Shown here piece after piece: positions 1 through 6,158 of a DNA stretch of 6,158 nucleotides. The translations under genes were made by a program, and so were the position numbers. Position 1 is the stretch's first letter. Every line of letters begins with the position of its first letter. The notes under the pieces were generated by a model, which saw nothing but the letters and a program-made list of their open reading frames with translations, did no database searches and was not told where the DNA came from. Source of the stretch: Planctomycetaceae bacterium (GTDB lineage Bacteria > Planctomycetota > Planctomycetia > Planctomycetales > Planctomycetaceae); contig JAGQQP010000267.1 of assembly GCA_020426085.1 (NCBI GenBank), positions 1 to 6,158 of the forward strand. Reading direction: 5' to 3'.

Positions 1-614
1 GTCCCCGCTGATCTGAAACGGACCGGATCCCGGTCCCAGGTAAGTCGGACCGGCAATCTGAAAGCTGTCATAATTCGTAATCGCATTCACGCCAATATAA
101 TTGGGGAGCACATTGTTCGAATCACGACGGAGAAAATTGGCAACCGACATGAAGTCAGGCAGCTTGGGTTTGCGTTTATCAATGCGATCCGGATCGCCTC
201 CCAGTACCTGTAGCGAACCGGCGGGGTGTCCTCCTCCGGTATGGGTGATGGAACGCAGAACCGTAAATTTATCCGAAATCTGTGCATGCCGGGGAAGCAG
301 CTCACTGAGAATCAGGCCCTCTGTTTTTGTCGCGATCGGTGAAAACGGACCGCGATAATCGGAAGCCACTTCCGGTTTGGGATCGTAGGTATCCAGATGG
401 CTGACACCGCCACGGCACCAGACCAGAATCACCGCCGTCCGCTCTTTTTTCGGTGTGGCGGGAGCTTTCTCTGTGATTCAGCGGCCGCCTGCAGTTGATA
501 CAATCCGGGTAGAGACAGGCTGCTGAATCCCCCCAGACCGATTCTCATGAACTCGCGCCGGGATGCGCCTGTTGACCGCTGACGGGGCTGCCGTCTATTC
601 AATTGCTGTTTCAT
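1..614 (-). pseudogene. DUF1501 family Tat-exported protein, frame-disrupted, C-terminus outside window
   Basis: This is the N-terminal part of a DUF1501 protein, a family in the alkaline phosphatase/sulfatase-like superfamily that is abundant in planctomycetes; its biochemical role is mostly unknown. The ATG at 614-612 opens a 61-codon frame with a twin-arginine signal (S18-R-R-E-F-M23) and a hydrophobic stretch ending near LQAAA (41-45), so Tat export is expected. That frame stops at 431-429. The conserved body lies in the -1 frame, open from 477 to the window edge (159 codons) and preceded by TGA at 480-478. It contains VILVWCRGGVSHLDTYDPKP, then ITHTGGGHPAGSLQVLGGDP and LPDFMSVANFLRR, which look like the usual DUF1501 N-terminal blocks. 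The frames must join between 480 and 429. Either one base was lost (mutation or sequencing error) or the ribosome shifts -1 at 450-444. A GTG at 432-430 could start the body alone but would lose the export signal. An ATG at 743 in the first frame gives a longer start, but it lies upstream of the likely promoter. Family assignment is fairly sure; pseudogene status is not. Confidence 0.75.
444..450 (-). other. candidate -1 frameshift slippery heptamer A AAA AAG
   Basis: In the frame that starts at 614, the minus strand reads A AAA AAG at 450-444, phased exactly as X XXY YYZ. This is the efficient bacterial -1 slippery heptamer known from dnaX and several IS elements. Slipping back one base yields AAA AAA GAG and enters the frame coding the DUF1501 body. 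Five bases downstream, ACGGC (438-434) can pair with GCCGT (416-412), plus one G-U pair, around a 15-17 base loop; this is a weak stimulator candidate. I see no Shine-Dalgarno-like stimulator about 10 bases upstream. The same A6 run is also where a one-base loss or base-calling error is likely, so function is unproven. Confidence 0.35.
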
Positions 615-687
615 CTCAATGCCTGAATGAGGTCCGAAATCGATTTTTGGACTGAGCGCGGAATTTCCTCTGGTTATATATATCGGC

Positions 688-717
688 AGTATACCATGCG
701 ATTCCCTGCTCTGTCTA
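688..717 (-). promoter_or_regulatory. candidate sigma70-like promoter for the DUF1501 gene
   Basis: The minus strand has TAGACA at 717-712 (5 of 6 to TTGACA), an 18-base spacer, and TATACT at 693-688 (5 of 6 to TATAAT). It lies about 75 bases before the ATG at 614 and downstream of the efflux terminator, where an independent promoter would be expected. It was found by eye. Planctomycete promoter consensus is not well defined, so support is moderate. Confidence 0.45.
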
Positions 718-866
718 ATCGAATGAGTAATACTTACTATCAAGTTTACTAATACAAGGGTCCAAAGAGGGCTGCTCGTGTCCCTTTTCCAAAGTATCAG
801 CGGCTGAAAAATTCCATCTGTCCAGCATAAAAGGCAAAACCACTTGTATTCCCGAAATGATTAATC

Positions 867-901
867 AAAAAACGCCGTTCCCGAAAAAGAGAACGGCGTT
901 T
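867..901 (-). terminator. intrinsic (Rho-independent) terminator of the efflux operon
   Basis: AACGCCGTTC (871-880) and GAACGGCGTT (891-900) are perfect inverted repeats, extended by one A-T pair to an 11-bp stem (870-880 with 891-901) around a 10-base loop. Read on the minus strand, the stem runs directly into a six-T tract (872-867). It lies about 30 bases after the lipoprotein stop codon, so it should end transcription of the adaptor-permease-lipoprotein unit. The plus-strand side lacks a U-tract, so it works mainly in this direction. Confidence 0.9.
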
Positions 902-929
902 CAGTCAAACATCTCACGTGAAATCGACT

Positions 930-1493
930 CTAGTGAGCGTGTTTTTCATCATGCCCATGATCGTGGTCGTGTTCATGATCGTGGGCATCAATCTCGCCGG
1001 TAAACGATTTGCCGTCAATCTCCAGAACCAGTCGGGCAGTCGTGCCTTTCTCATCTAACAGTTCACCCAGAGCTTTATCCTGAGTGGTGAATTTGGAAGA
1101 CTTCCCTTCCGTATCCCCCTGCTCGGGAGCAGCGGCCAGCGTAAACTGCTGTCCTTTGCCATCGTGTTTGACATTGACCAGCACACTTTCTGCTGCAATG
1201 GGAACACTGGCTTTGGCAGCACCATCGAGAATATAAATCGTGATCGCGCCGCTTTTTTCATCGTGCACGAGTTCCGCATGATAAGCTTCTTTCCCCAGTT
1301 CAATTAAAGAACCGTGATGAGGGCCTTCACTGGGATGATCATGGTCGTGATCATGTTCTTCCATGGTCACATCTTCCGGAGCCGCTTCGTCAAACGATTT
1401 CGTCCCCTGCTCTGCACCGGAATCGCACCCCACAAAGGTCAATCCCAGCACACAGAGTCCTACCGTCAATAAATCTGCAAATCTGTTCTTCAT
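930..1493 (-). CDS. histidine-rich lipoprotein, putative metal-binding accessory of the RND efflux system
   Basis: A 187-residue exported lipoprotein. The signal segment (residues 1-22) ends in F20-V-G-C23, an acceptable lipobox with Cys23 as the lipidated residue, followed by Asp24. It has two His/Asp-rich clusters: one at 47-60 (alternating HD, then H59-H60) and one at the C-terminus, 171-187, with eight His in 17 residues. Between them lies a compact, probably beta-rich domain (about 61-170) starting GSLIELGKEAYHAELVHDE. It resembles small proteins and adaptor-fused domains I associate with planctomycete metal-efflux loci, but I know no characterised member. Metal buffering or delivery to the permease/adaptor is inferred from the His clusters and the position as third gene of the operon, 78 bases after the permease stop. 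The start at 1493 is chosen over the ATG at 1535 because AAAAGGA sits eight bases upstream and the signal peptide then begins properly with MKNR. The gene ends in TAG just before a terminator. The reading frame is confident; the function is not. Confidence 0.85.
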   Translation of the reverse strand: MKNRFADLLTVGLCVLGLTFVGCDSGAEQGTKSFDEAAPEDVTMEEHDHDHDHPSEGPHHGSLIELGKEAYHAELVHDEKSGAITIYILDGAAKASVPIAAESVLVNVKHDGKGQQFTLAAAPEQGDTEGKSSKFTTQDKALGELLDEKGTTARLVLEIDGKSFTGEIDAHDHEHDHDHGHDEKHAH

Positions 1494-1501
1494 CGTTTCA
1501 A

Positions 1502-1508
1502 TCCTTTT
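1502..1508 (-). promoter_or_regulatory. ribosome binding site of the His-rich lipoprotein
   Basis: AAAAGGA on the minus strand, separated by eight bases from the ATG at 1493-1491. It is the strongest Shine-Dalgarno sequence seen in the window and decides the start over the ATG at 1535, which would add 14 residues ahead of the signal peptide. Confidence 0.75.
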
Positions 1509-1521
1509 CAATAAATCTAAT

Positions 1522-1537
1522 ACATGCTGTAACATGC
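1522..1537. repeat. short direct repeat ACATGC, 10-bp period
   Basis: ACATGC occurs at 1522-1527 and 1532-1537 on the plus strand, one helical turn apart, in the spacer between the permease and lipoprotein genes. Two hexamers so spaced could form a protein-binding site, but chance occurrence is quite possible and no promoter with good -35/-10 boxes was found beside it. Confidence 0.3.
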
Positions 1538-1571
1538 AACTCGTTTCAATCAGGTTTTCATTTTCTCCCGT

Positions 1572-4500
1572 TCACGCGACGGTAGTTGTCTCTTCTTCCC
1601 GCTCCTCGATCAGCGGTATCTCTTCATTCGTGTCTGCCACAATCCGTGCACCGGCTGTGCGACCGTAGCTCCAGAACAATGCAGGACGAATGAAGAATTC
1701 CAGAATCGTACTGCTTAACAGGCCGCCGATGATGACGGTGGCGACGGGATACAGAATTTCCTTACCGGCTTCCCCCTGCGACATCGCCAGAGGTACCAGT
1801 CCAATCCCGGAGGTCAACGCCGTCATCAATACCGGCGCCAGTCGCTCCTGCCCGGCTCTGACAATCATTTCCCGCGTCCAGCCTTCTCCCTCGTATGTCA
1901 CCAGATGGAGGTAATGGTTTAACAATAGAATTCCGTTACGAGACGCGATGCCTCCCAGGGAAATGAAACCGACCATCGCGGCAATCGTCAGTGTCTGCCC
2001 GGTCACAACCAGGGCAATCACCGAACCAATGAACGCCATCGGCAACGCGGCCATCACCTGTAATGAAAAGTTTGCGGAACGGAACATTGTGAACAGGACC
2101 AGGAAAACTCCCAGCATCGAAACCAGAAACAGTGCCGAAATCATCCGCGAAGCCGACTGCTGACTTTCAAACTGACCACTATATTCCACGAAGTAACCTG
2201 CGGGCAGCGCCTCAATGATGGGTCTCTGCTTCGCCTGGATCTCATTCACTACATCGACCAGTCCACGCCCTGTCACATTACATTGCACGATGATTCGTTT
2301 CTGGACTTTTTCCCGATTGATCGTGTTCGGCCCTGATGAGACAGAAATGTCTGCGACAGATGAAAGCGGCGTGGTGCCTCCATTCGGGAGATCAATCGAC
2401 AACCGCTCAAGTGCCTGCCGATCTTCACGGTAGCGTTCATCCATGCGGATCAGCAAGTCGAAAGTACGCTGCCCCTGTAACACCTGTGAAACAACCATTC
2501 CATTCATCGCCGTTTCCACATACTCATTCACGTACGCGGGAGTTAAACCATAGAGCTTCAATTTATCCCGGTTCAATTTGATCTGCAGTTGCGGGATTTC
2601 GACCTGAGGCTCAACCAGAACATCGGTGACGCCGGGCACACTCTGCATCGCCGCTTCCATCTTCCTGGCGGTATTACGTAATACAGTCAGATTTTCCCCG
2701 TAGATTTTAATTCCGACCTGAGCTTTCACCCCGGAAATCATATGGGAAATCAGATGGGCCAAAGGCTGTTCCACCGAAATCACGATCCCAGGAATCGCTT
2801 CCATCGAAGTCCGGATATCGTCGAGCACCTGTTCGCGGCTGCGTTCCGATCCGGGATCAAACGAAATGATATATTCTGAAACATTCACCCCCTCGGCATG
2901 TTCGTCCAGTTCTGCCCGTCCGGTTCTGCGGGAGAAAGCTTCTACCCCTTTGATTTTCTTCAACCGATCCATCACGGTTTTTGATATCTCATTCGATTTT
3001 TTCAGTGAAGTTCCCGGCGGTAACACCACATTCAACTGCGCAACCCCTTCATTGAAAGGGGGCAGAAAATCTCGATCGAGTTGAATCAGGAACAGTCCGG
3101 CAACAAACACACCGATGATTCCCGCAATCAGCATCGGACCGGAAAAACGAATACTGAAACTGATCACATACCCGGCAATCCATTTCAGAAACCGCAGGAG
3201 CGGGCCATCCTGATGACCGTGTTGTTCGGATGATGCTCTTTTCTCGGAATCGACCGGTGTTCCGAATTTTTTCCCCAGCAGCCAGTAGGAAAGGACCGGC
3301 GTCAGTGTCAGAGAAACCAGCAGTGAAGACAGAATCGAAACGATGTAGGCCACTCCCAGCGGGGCAAACAAGCGACCTTCCATACCCGATAATGCAAACA
3401 GAGGCAGAAAGACCAGCACCACAATCGCAGTTCCAAAGACGATGGAATTACGAATTTCACAACTCGCCTGAAACACAACCAGCAGTGTGTGTTTGGGATG
3501 TTCTGCGTAACGGTTTTCCTGCAGACGGCGGAAAATATTTTCCACATCCACAATCGCATCGTCCACGAGTTCACCAATGGCGACCGCGAGCCCCCCTAAT
3601 GTCATGGTATTTATAGATAAACCAAATATCGCAAAAATGATAGCGGTGATCGCAATGGAGAGGGGAATTGCAGTCAGCGTGATAAACGTTGTGCGAAAAT
3701 TCATCAGGAACAGAAACAGAATGATGACCACCAGAATCCCGCCATCTACCAGCGCGTCAATCACATTTTCTATTGAGCGGTCAATAAAAGATTTCTGTGA
3801 ATACAGCTCGGGTTGAATGCGGATGTCTTTGGGGAGAGAAGGTTCCAGATCTTTTAATGCCTGAATCACATCGTTGGCCACGCGACGGGTGTCGGCGTTG
3901 GGCTGTTTATTGACGGTCAATACGACGGCGTCCCCTCCCATAAAGGTACCGTCTTCCTGTTTCACGAAGGCAGAACTGTCACCCCGCTTGACCTGAGGTC
4001 CTTCAATGACTTTGGCAATCTGCGAGAGAATCACCGGGCGTCCTTTGCGGGTTGCCACGACCACTTTCTCAAGATCTTCCAGCGTCTGAATTCGACCTAA
4101 GGCACGTACCAGGAATTCATTCGGCCCCTGCTCATCCAGATAACCGCCCGTCGCATTTTCATTACTCTCTTCACAAGCCAGTCGTACTTCATGCAGGGTG
4201 ATACCGTATTTCAACAATGATTGCGGGTCCACGAGTACCTGAAACTGTTTGCGACCGCCTCCCATGGTGAAAACCTGTGAGACGCCGGGAATCGTCAGCA
4301 GACGCTGTCGAACCACCCAGTCTGCCAGCGTGCGGACTTCGAGCGGTGAAGTTTTATCCCCTTCACTCCACATGCCGAGCATCATGATCTGCCCCATGAT
4401 GGAGGAGATTGGCGCGAGCTGTGGTTTCACGCCATCAGGCAGCTGTTCGGTCACCAGCTGCAGTCGCTCGTTGACGACCTGCCGGTCATTATAGATATTG

Positions 4501-4802
4501 GTGCCCCACTCAAATTCCACATAAATAATTGAAATCCCGACACCTGAGGAACTGCGGACTGCCTGCACGCCGGTGGCACCATTTAAGGTCGTTTCCAGAG
4601 GAAAGGTAATCAGCGATTCCACTTCTTCCGGTGCCATCCCCGGTGCTTCGGTCATCACCACAACACGGGGACGGTTGAGATTCGGAAAGACGTCAATGCC
4701 CATATTCAATGCCTGCCAGCTGCCGAAGCCGATCAGGAACAGTGAGAACGCCAGCGTGAGATGGCGTTGTTTCAGAGCAAATCGAATAATTGCGTTTAAC
4801 AT
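1572..4802 (-). CDS. HME-RND heavy-metal efflux permease (CusA/CzcA family)
   Basis: Complete 1076-residue inner-membrane RND proton/metal antiporter, close to the usual length of about 1040-1070. Twelve membrane segments are visible: TM1 at about 13-33, TM2-6 at about 344-507, TM7 at about 555-575 and TM8-12 at about 887-1040. Two large periplasmic loops (about 34-343 and 576-886) form the porter and docking domains. Family blocks include GIDVFPNLNRPRVVV (35-49), EAPGMAPEEVESLITFPLE (52-70) and RDFLPPFNEG (577-586). The TM4 proton-relay motif reads AIGELVDDAIVDVEN (408-422): D414 and E421 correspond to the essential acidic residues of CzcA, while the first CzcA Asp is replaced by Ala, as in CusA. 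The Cu-binding Met triad of E. coli CusA does not seem conserved (Asn at about 591 and 640; M688 is offset by one), so the metal is uncertain. The cytoplasmic loop has a small EQHGHQDG patch (526-533), and the C-terminus (1059-1076) is an acidic tail. The ATG at 4802 begins a typical MLNAIIRFAL start, with only a weak Shine-Dalgarno sequence. It lies 64 bases after the adaptor gene, in one operon. Confidence 0.96.
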   Translation of the reverse strand: MLNAIIRFALKQRHLTLAFSLFLIGFGSWQALNMGIDVFPNLNRPRVVVMTEAPGMAPEEVESLITFPLETTLNGATGVQAVRSSSGVGISIIYVEFEWGTNIYNDRQVVNERLQLVTEQLPDGVKPQLAPISSIMGQIMMLGMWSEGDKTSPLEVRTLADWVVRQRLLTIPGVSQVFTMGGGRKQFQVLVDPQSLLKYGITLHEVRLACEESNENATGGYLDEQGPNEFLVRALGRIQTLEDLEKVVVATRKGRPVILSQIAKVIEGPQVKRGDSSAFVKQEDGTFMGGDAVVLTVNKQPNADTRRVANDVIQALKDLEPSLPKDIRIQPELYSQKSFIDRSIENVIDALVDGGILVVIILFLFLMNFRTTFITLTAIPLSIAITAIIFAIFGLSINTMTLGGLAVAIGELVDDAIVDVENIFRRLQENRYAEHPKHTLLVVFQASCEIRNSIVFGTAIVVLVFLPLFALSGMEGRLFAPLGVAYIVSILSSLLVSLTLTPVLSYWLLGKKFGTPVDSEKRASSEQHGHQDGPLLRFLKWIAGYVISFSIRFSGPMLIAGIIGVFVAGLFLIQLDRDFLPPFNEGVAQLNVVLPPGTSLKKSNEISKTVMDRLKKIKGVEAFSRRTGRAELDEHAEGVNVSEYIISFDPGSERSREQVLDDIRTSMEAIPGIVISVEQPLAHLISHMISGVKAQVGIKIYGENLTVLRNTARKMEAAMQSVPGVTDVLVEPQVEIPQLQIKLNRDKLKLYGLTPAYVNEYVETAMNGMVVSQVLQGQRTFDLLIRMDERYREDRQALERLSIDLPNGGTTPLSSVADISVSSGPNTINREKVQKRIIVQCNVTGRGLVDVVNEIQAKQRPIIEALPAGYFVEYSGQFESQQSASRMISALFLVSMLGVFLVLFTMFRSANFSLQVMAALPMAFIGSVIALVVTGQTLTIAAMVGFISLGGIASRNGILLLNHYLHLVTYEGEGWTREMIVRAGQERLAPVLMTALTSGIGLVPLAMSQGEAGKEILYPVATVIIGGLLSSTILEFFIRPALFWSYGRTAGARIVADTNEEIPLIEEREEETTTVA

Positions 4803-4866
4803 GGTAGCAGTTCCGGGTAGTGACAGAGTGCGAAAGAGAGATCAACAGCCAGGGATGAGGACACAA

Positions 4867-6158
4867 TCAGTGATTGTGTCCCGCATGCGGATCGACGGCG
4901 CCGCCGGCTTTGTTCTTCAATGCCATCTGCAGTTGATGGGCCCCTGCTAACGCAATTTTGTCACCAGGAAAGATAGACCCATCGTTTTCGATCACTGCCC
5001 AGAGCTGATTTTGATACAGCACATGGACGGGGCGTCGATCGAAGTGATCTCCGTTCTCCTGAAAGACAAACTGCTCGGCCCCCTCACTGGCGACCGCTTC
5101 CACGGGAAGTACGATCTGTTTCTGCCAGGTTTCCACCGGAATGAGTAACTGCATTCGCTGTCCGGTTTTGAATCGCCAGGTAATATAGCGGTCTCCGTCT
5201 TTGCGAATGGTGTCGTGTTCTATCTGATTCGGCAGATTCACATAGACGGAAAAAGTTCTGGTTTCGGTTTCAATCTTATTATCGAGGTAATCGATCTTCA
5301 GATCTTTGATCAGCTGTCTGGATTTGTTATTTTCTTCCTCGATCGCTTCGACGGGCCATTGATTTTCCAGGCAGCGTGTAATTTCGTCAGTCTCCTGCTC
5401 GAAGGCCTGACCTTTGATATACAGGTCACTGTAATCTGCCAGCACACAGAGCGTGTCTCCGGCCTGTACGAAATCCCCTTTATTGACATCCAGCGACTGC
5501 ACGACCAGCAGAGATCGTTGTGAAGCGATTTCCTGATCGAGGGTTGCCGGCGCAGGGGCGGAAATTCGTTGTATTTCCATATCCGGAGCCGACACTTCAC
5601 CGGACTGATCATGAACCAGAGGGGCATAAACCAGGTGCTCTTTGATCAGACGCCGTGTCTTTGCAATTTCATCCACTTGAGACGCAGTAAAGCCATGCAG
5701 CAGGAGTGCCTCGCGCTGTGCTTTGAGAATCGCTTCCAGCTTTTCTTTCGCATATTCGCGTTCCAGCAGCACTTTACCAGCGATGACCCCTTTATCGGTA
5801 ATCACCTGAATCCGGTCGATTTCTTTGAGTTCCACATCGAGTTCACCCAGTGTTTTCAGGTACGCGGTTTGCGCCTGCACCAGGTCTTCATGAGTCAAAC
5901 GGATTTTGAACAGGGGGCGACCTGGCTGAACTGCTTCCCCCCCGGTGACATTCACATTCGTGACAATGCCCGTCATGGGAGCGACCACCTTGATACGGGT
6001 CTTCCCTGGACGCTCCACCACCATCGCGGGGATCGTAATCGTACGGGTAAAGTCTTTGAGTTGAACGGGAACCACTTTATCAGCCGTCAGACCAACATTT
6101 TTTCGTGCCTGAGGCGAGAGTTCCAGGGAGCTGGACTCATCATGTCCCGCATGGTCGT
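4867..6158 (-). CDS. RND efflux periplasmic adaptor (CusB/CzcB-type, HlyD-like), N-terminus outside window
   Basis: Membrane fusion protein that links the permease to an outer-membrane channel in the periplasm. The visible part is 429 residues; the gene runs on past the right edge. Visible order: DHAGHDESSSLELSPQARKN with the LELSPQAR...VGL block typical of CusB/CzcB (1-23); first half of the lipoyl/barrel-sandwich domain, VVAPMTGIVTNVNVTGGEAV (57-76); a long alpha-hairpin (about 88-177) rich in Glu, Lys, Leu and Gln; second lipoyl half around LDVNKGDFVQAGDTLCVLAD (222-241); beta-barrel (to about 345); membrane-proximal domain with VLPVEAVAS (349-357); and a short His tail, DPHAGHNH, at the C-terminus. 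A GTG at 6075 could be taken as a start, but the conserved block upstream in the same open frame shows it is internal. The missing part should hold the signal peptide and probably more His residues. The gene is first of those visible in the operon, and a TolC-like gene may precede it. Confidence 0.93.
   Translation of the reverse strand, partial: DHAGHDESSSLELSPQARKNVGLTADKVVPVQLKDFTRTITIPAMVVERPGKTRIKVVAPMTGIVTNVNVTGGEAVQPGRPLFKIRLTHEDLVQAQTAYLKTLGELDVELKEIDRIQVITDKGVIAGKVLLEREYAKEKLEAILKAQREALLLHGFTASQVDEIAKTRRLIKEHLVYAPLVHDQSGEVSAPDMEIQRISAPAPATLDQEIASQRSLLVVQSLDVNKGDFVQAGDTLCVLADYSDLYIKGQAFEQETDEITRCLENQWPVEAIEEENNKSRQLIKDLKIDYLDNKIETETRTFSVYVNLPNQIEHDTIRKDGDRYITWRFKTGQRMQLLIPVETWQKQIVLPVEAVASEGAEQFVFQENGDHFDRRPVHVLYQNQLWAVIENDGSIFPGDKIALAGAHQLQMALKNKAGGAVDPHAGHNH

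Larger units (their letters stand above)
615..929. other. intergenic region between the efflux operon and the DUF1501 gene
   Basis: This gap of about 315 bases contains the terminator at 901-867 and the candidate promoter at 717-688. The rest (718-866 and 902-929) shows no convincing gene, tRNA, repeat array or structured RNA. The leader between the promoter and the ATG at 614 has only a weak Shine-Dalgarno-like CAGG about nine bases before the start. The region is more AT-rich than the flanking genes, as expected for a spacer. Confidence 0.6.

Noticed and set aside
87..305. Minus-strand 72-codon open frame inside the DUF1501 region.
   Set aside because: It is in the frame of the signal peptide, but after that frame's stop codon. 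The neighbouring frame codes the conserved DUF1501 blocks through the same bases.
615..743. Extended start (ATG at 743) for the DUF1501 leader, adding 43 residues before MKQQ.
   Set aside because: The extra residues would place the twin-arginine motif around residue 61, unusual for a Tat signal, and the extension overlaps the likely promoter at 717-688.
1055..1303. Second minus-strand open frame of 82 codons within the lipoprotein gene.
   Set aside because: It overlaps the lipoprotein in another frame, has no signal or domain, and the lipoprotein frame is clearly the coding one by its signal peptide, lipobox and Shine-Dalgarno sequence.
933..1356. Repeated DNA words such as atgatc-tggtcgtg near 958-984 and 1336-1358, resembling a tandem repeat or short array.
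   Set aside because: They simply reflect alternating His and Asp codons in the two metal-binding clusters of the lipoprotein; there is no regular unit-spacer structure.
1572..4802. Plus-strand open frames opposite the permease gene, the longest at 3230-3616 and others near 1690-1914, 2336-2581, 3577-3816 and 4249-4494.
   Set aside because: They are antisense shadows of a complete, well-conserved permease gene, with protein sequences that show no recognisable domain or typical start context.
6073..6075. GTG as start codon of the adaptor.
   Set aside because: The frame stays open to the window edge and upstream residues include the conserved LELSPQAR block, so the real start is beyond the window.

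Overview
The window holds most of a heavy-metal efflux operon of the HME-RND (CzcA/CusA) type and the beginning of an unrelated gene. All genes read on the minus strand, so transcription runs from the right edge to the left. The likely source is a member of the Planctomycetota, perhaps close to Gimesia/Planctomyces. This is inferred from three things: a Tat-exported DUF1501 protein (a family greatly expanded in that phylum), a small lipoprotein of a style familiar from planctomycete metal-efflux loci, and moderate GC content. No rRNA or marker gene is present to confirm it.

Layout from right to left: (1) 6158-4867, a periplasmic adaptor (CusB/CzcB, HlyD-like membrane fusion protein) whose N-terminus lies beyond the window. 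(2) 4802-1572, the complete 1076-residue inner-membrane RND permease. (3) 1493-930, a 187-residue histidine-rich lipoprotein with its own strong Shine-Dalgarno sequence. (4) 901-867, a strong intrinsic terminator that closes this unit. (5) A gap with a plausible sigma70-like promoter at 717-688. (6) From 614 to the left edge, a DUF1501 gene whose reading frame is broken near position 450 and whose C-terminus lies outside the window.

The efflux genes should act together. The permease uses proton flow to bind metal from the periplasm or outer membrane leaflet, and the adaptor bridges it to an outer-membrane TolC-like channel, which is not in the window and probably lies upstream. The lipoprotein, with two His/Asp clusters, probably buffers or hands over metal ions on the outside of the inner membrane. 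The metal is not settled. The permease's TM4 motif is closer to CusA than to classical CzcA, but the methionine triad that binds Cu(I) in E. coli CusA does not appear to be conserved, while histidines are abundant.

The most unusual points are the DUF1501 frame break, which falls on a perfect A AAA AAG slippery heptamer with a possible downstream hairpin, and the His-rich lipoprotein as a third efflux-operon component. I see no clearly new defence, mobile or RNA system here.
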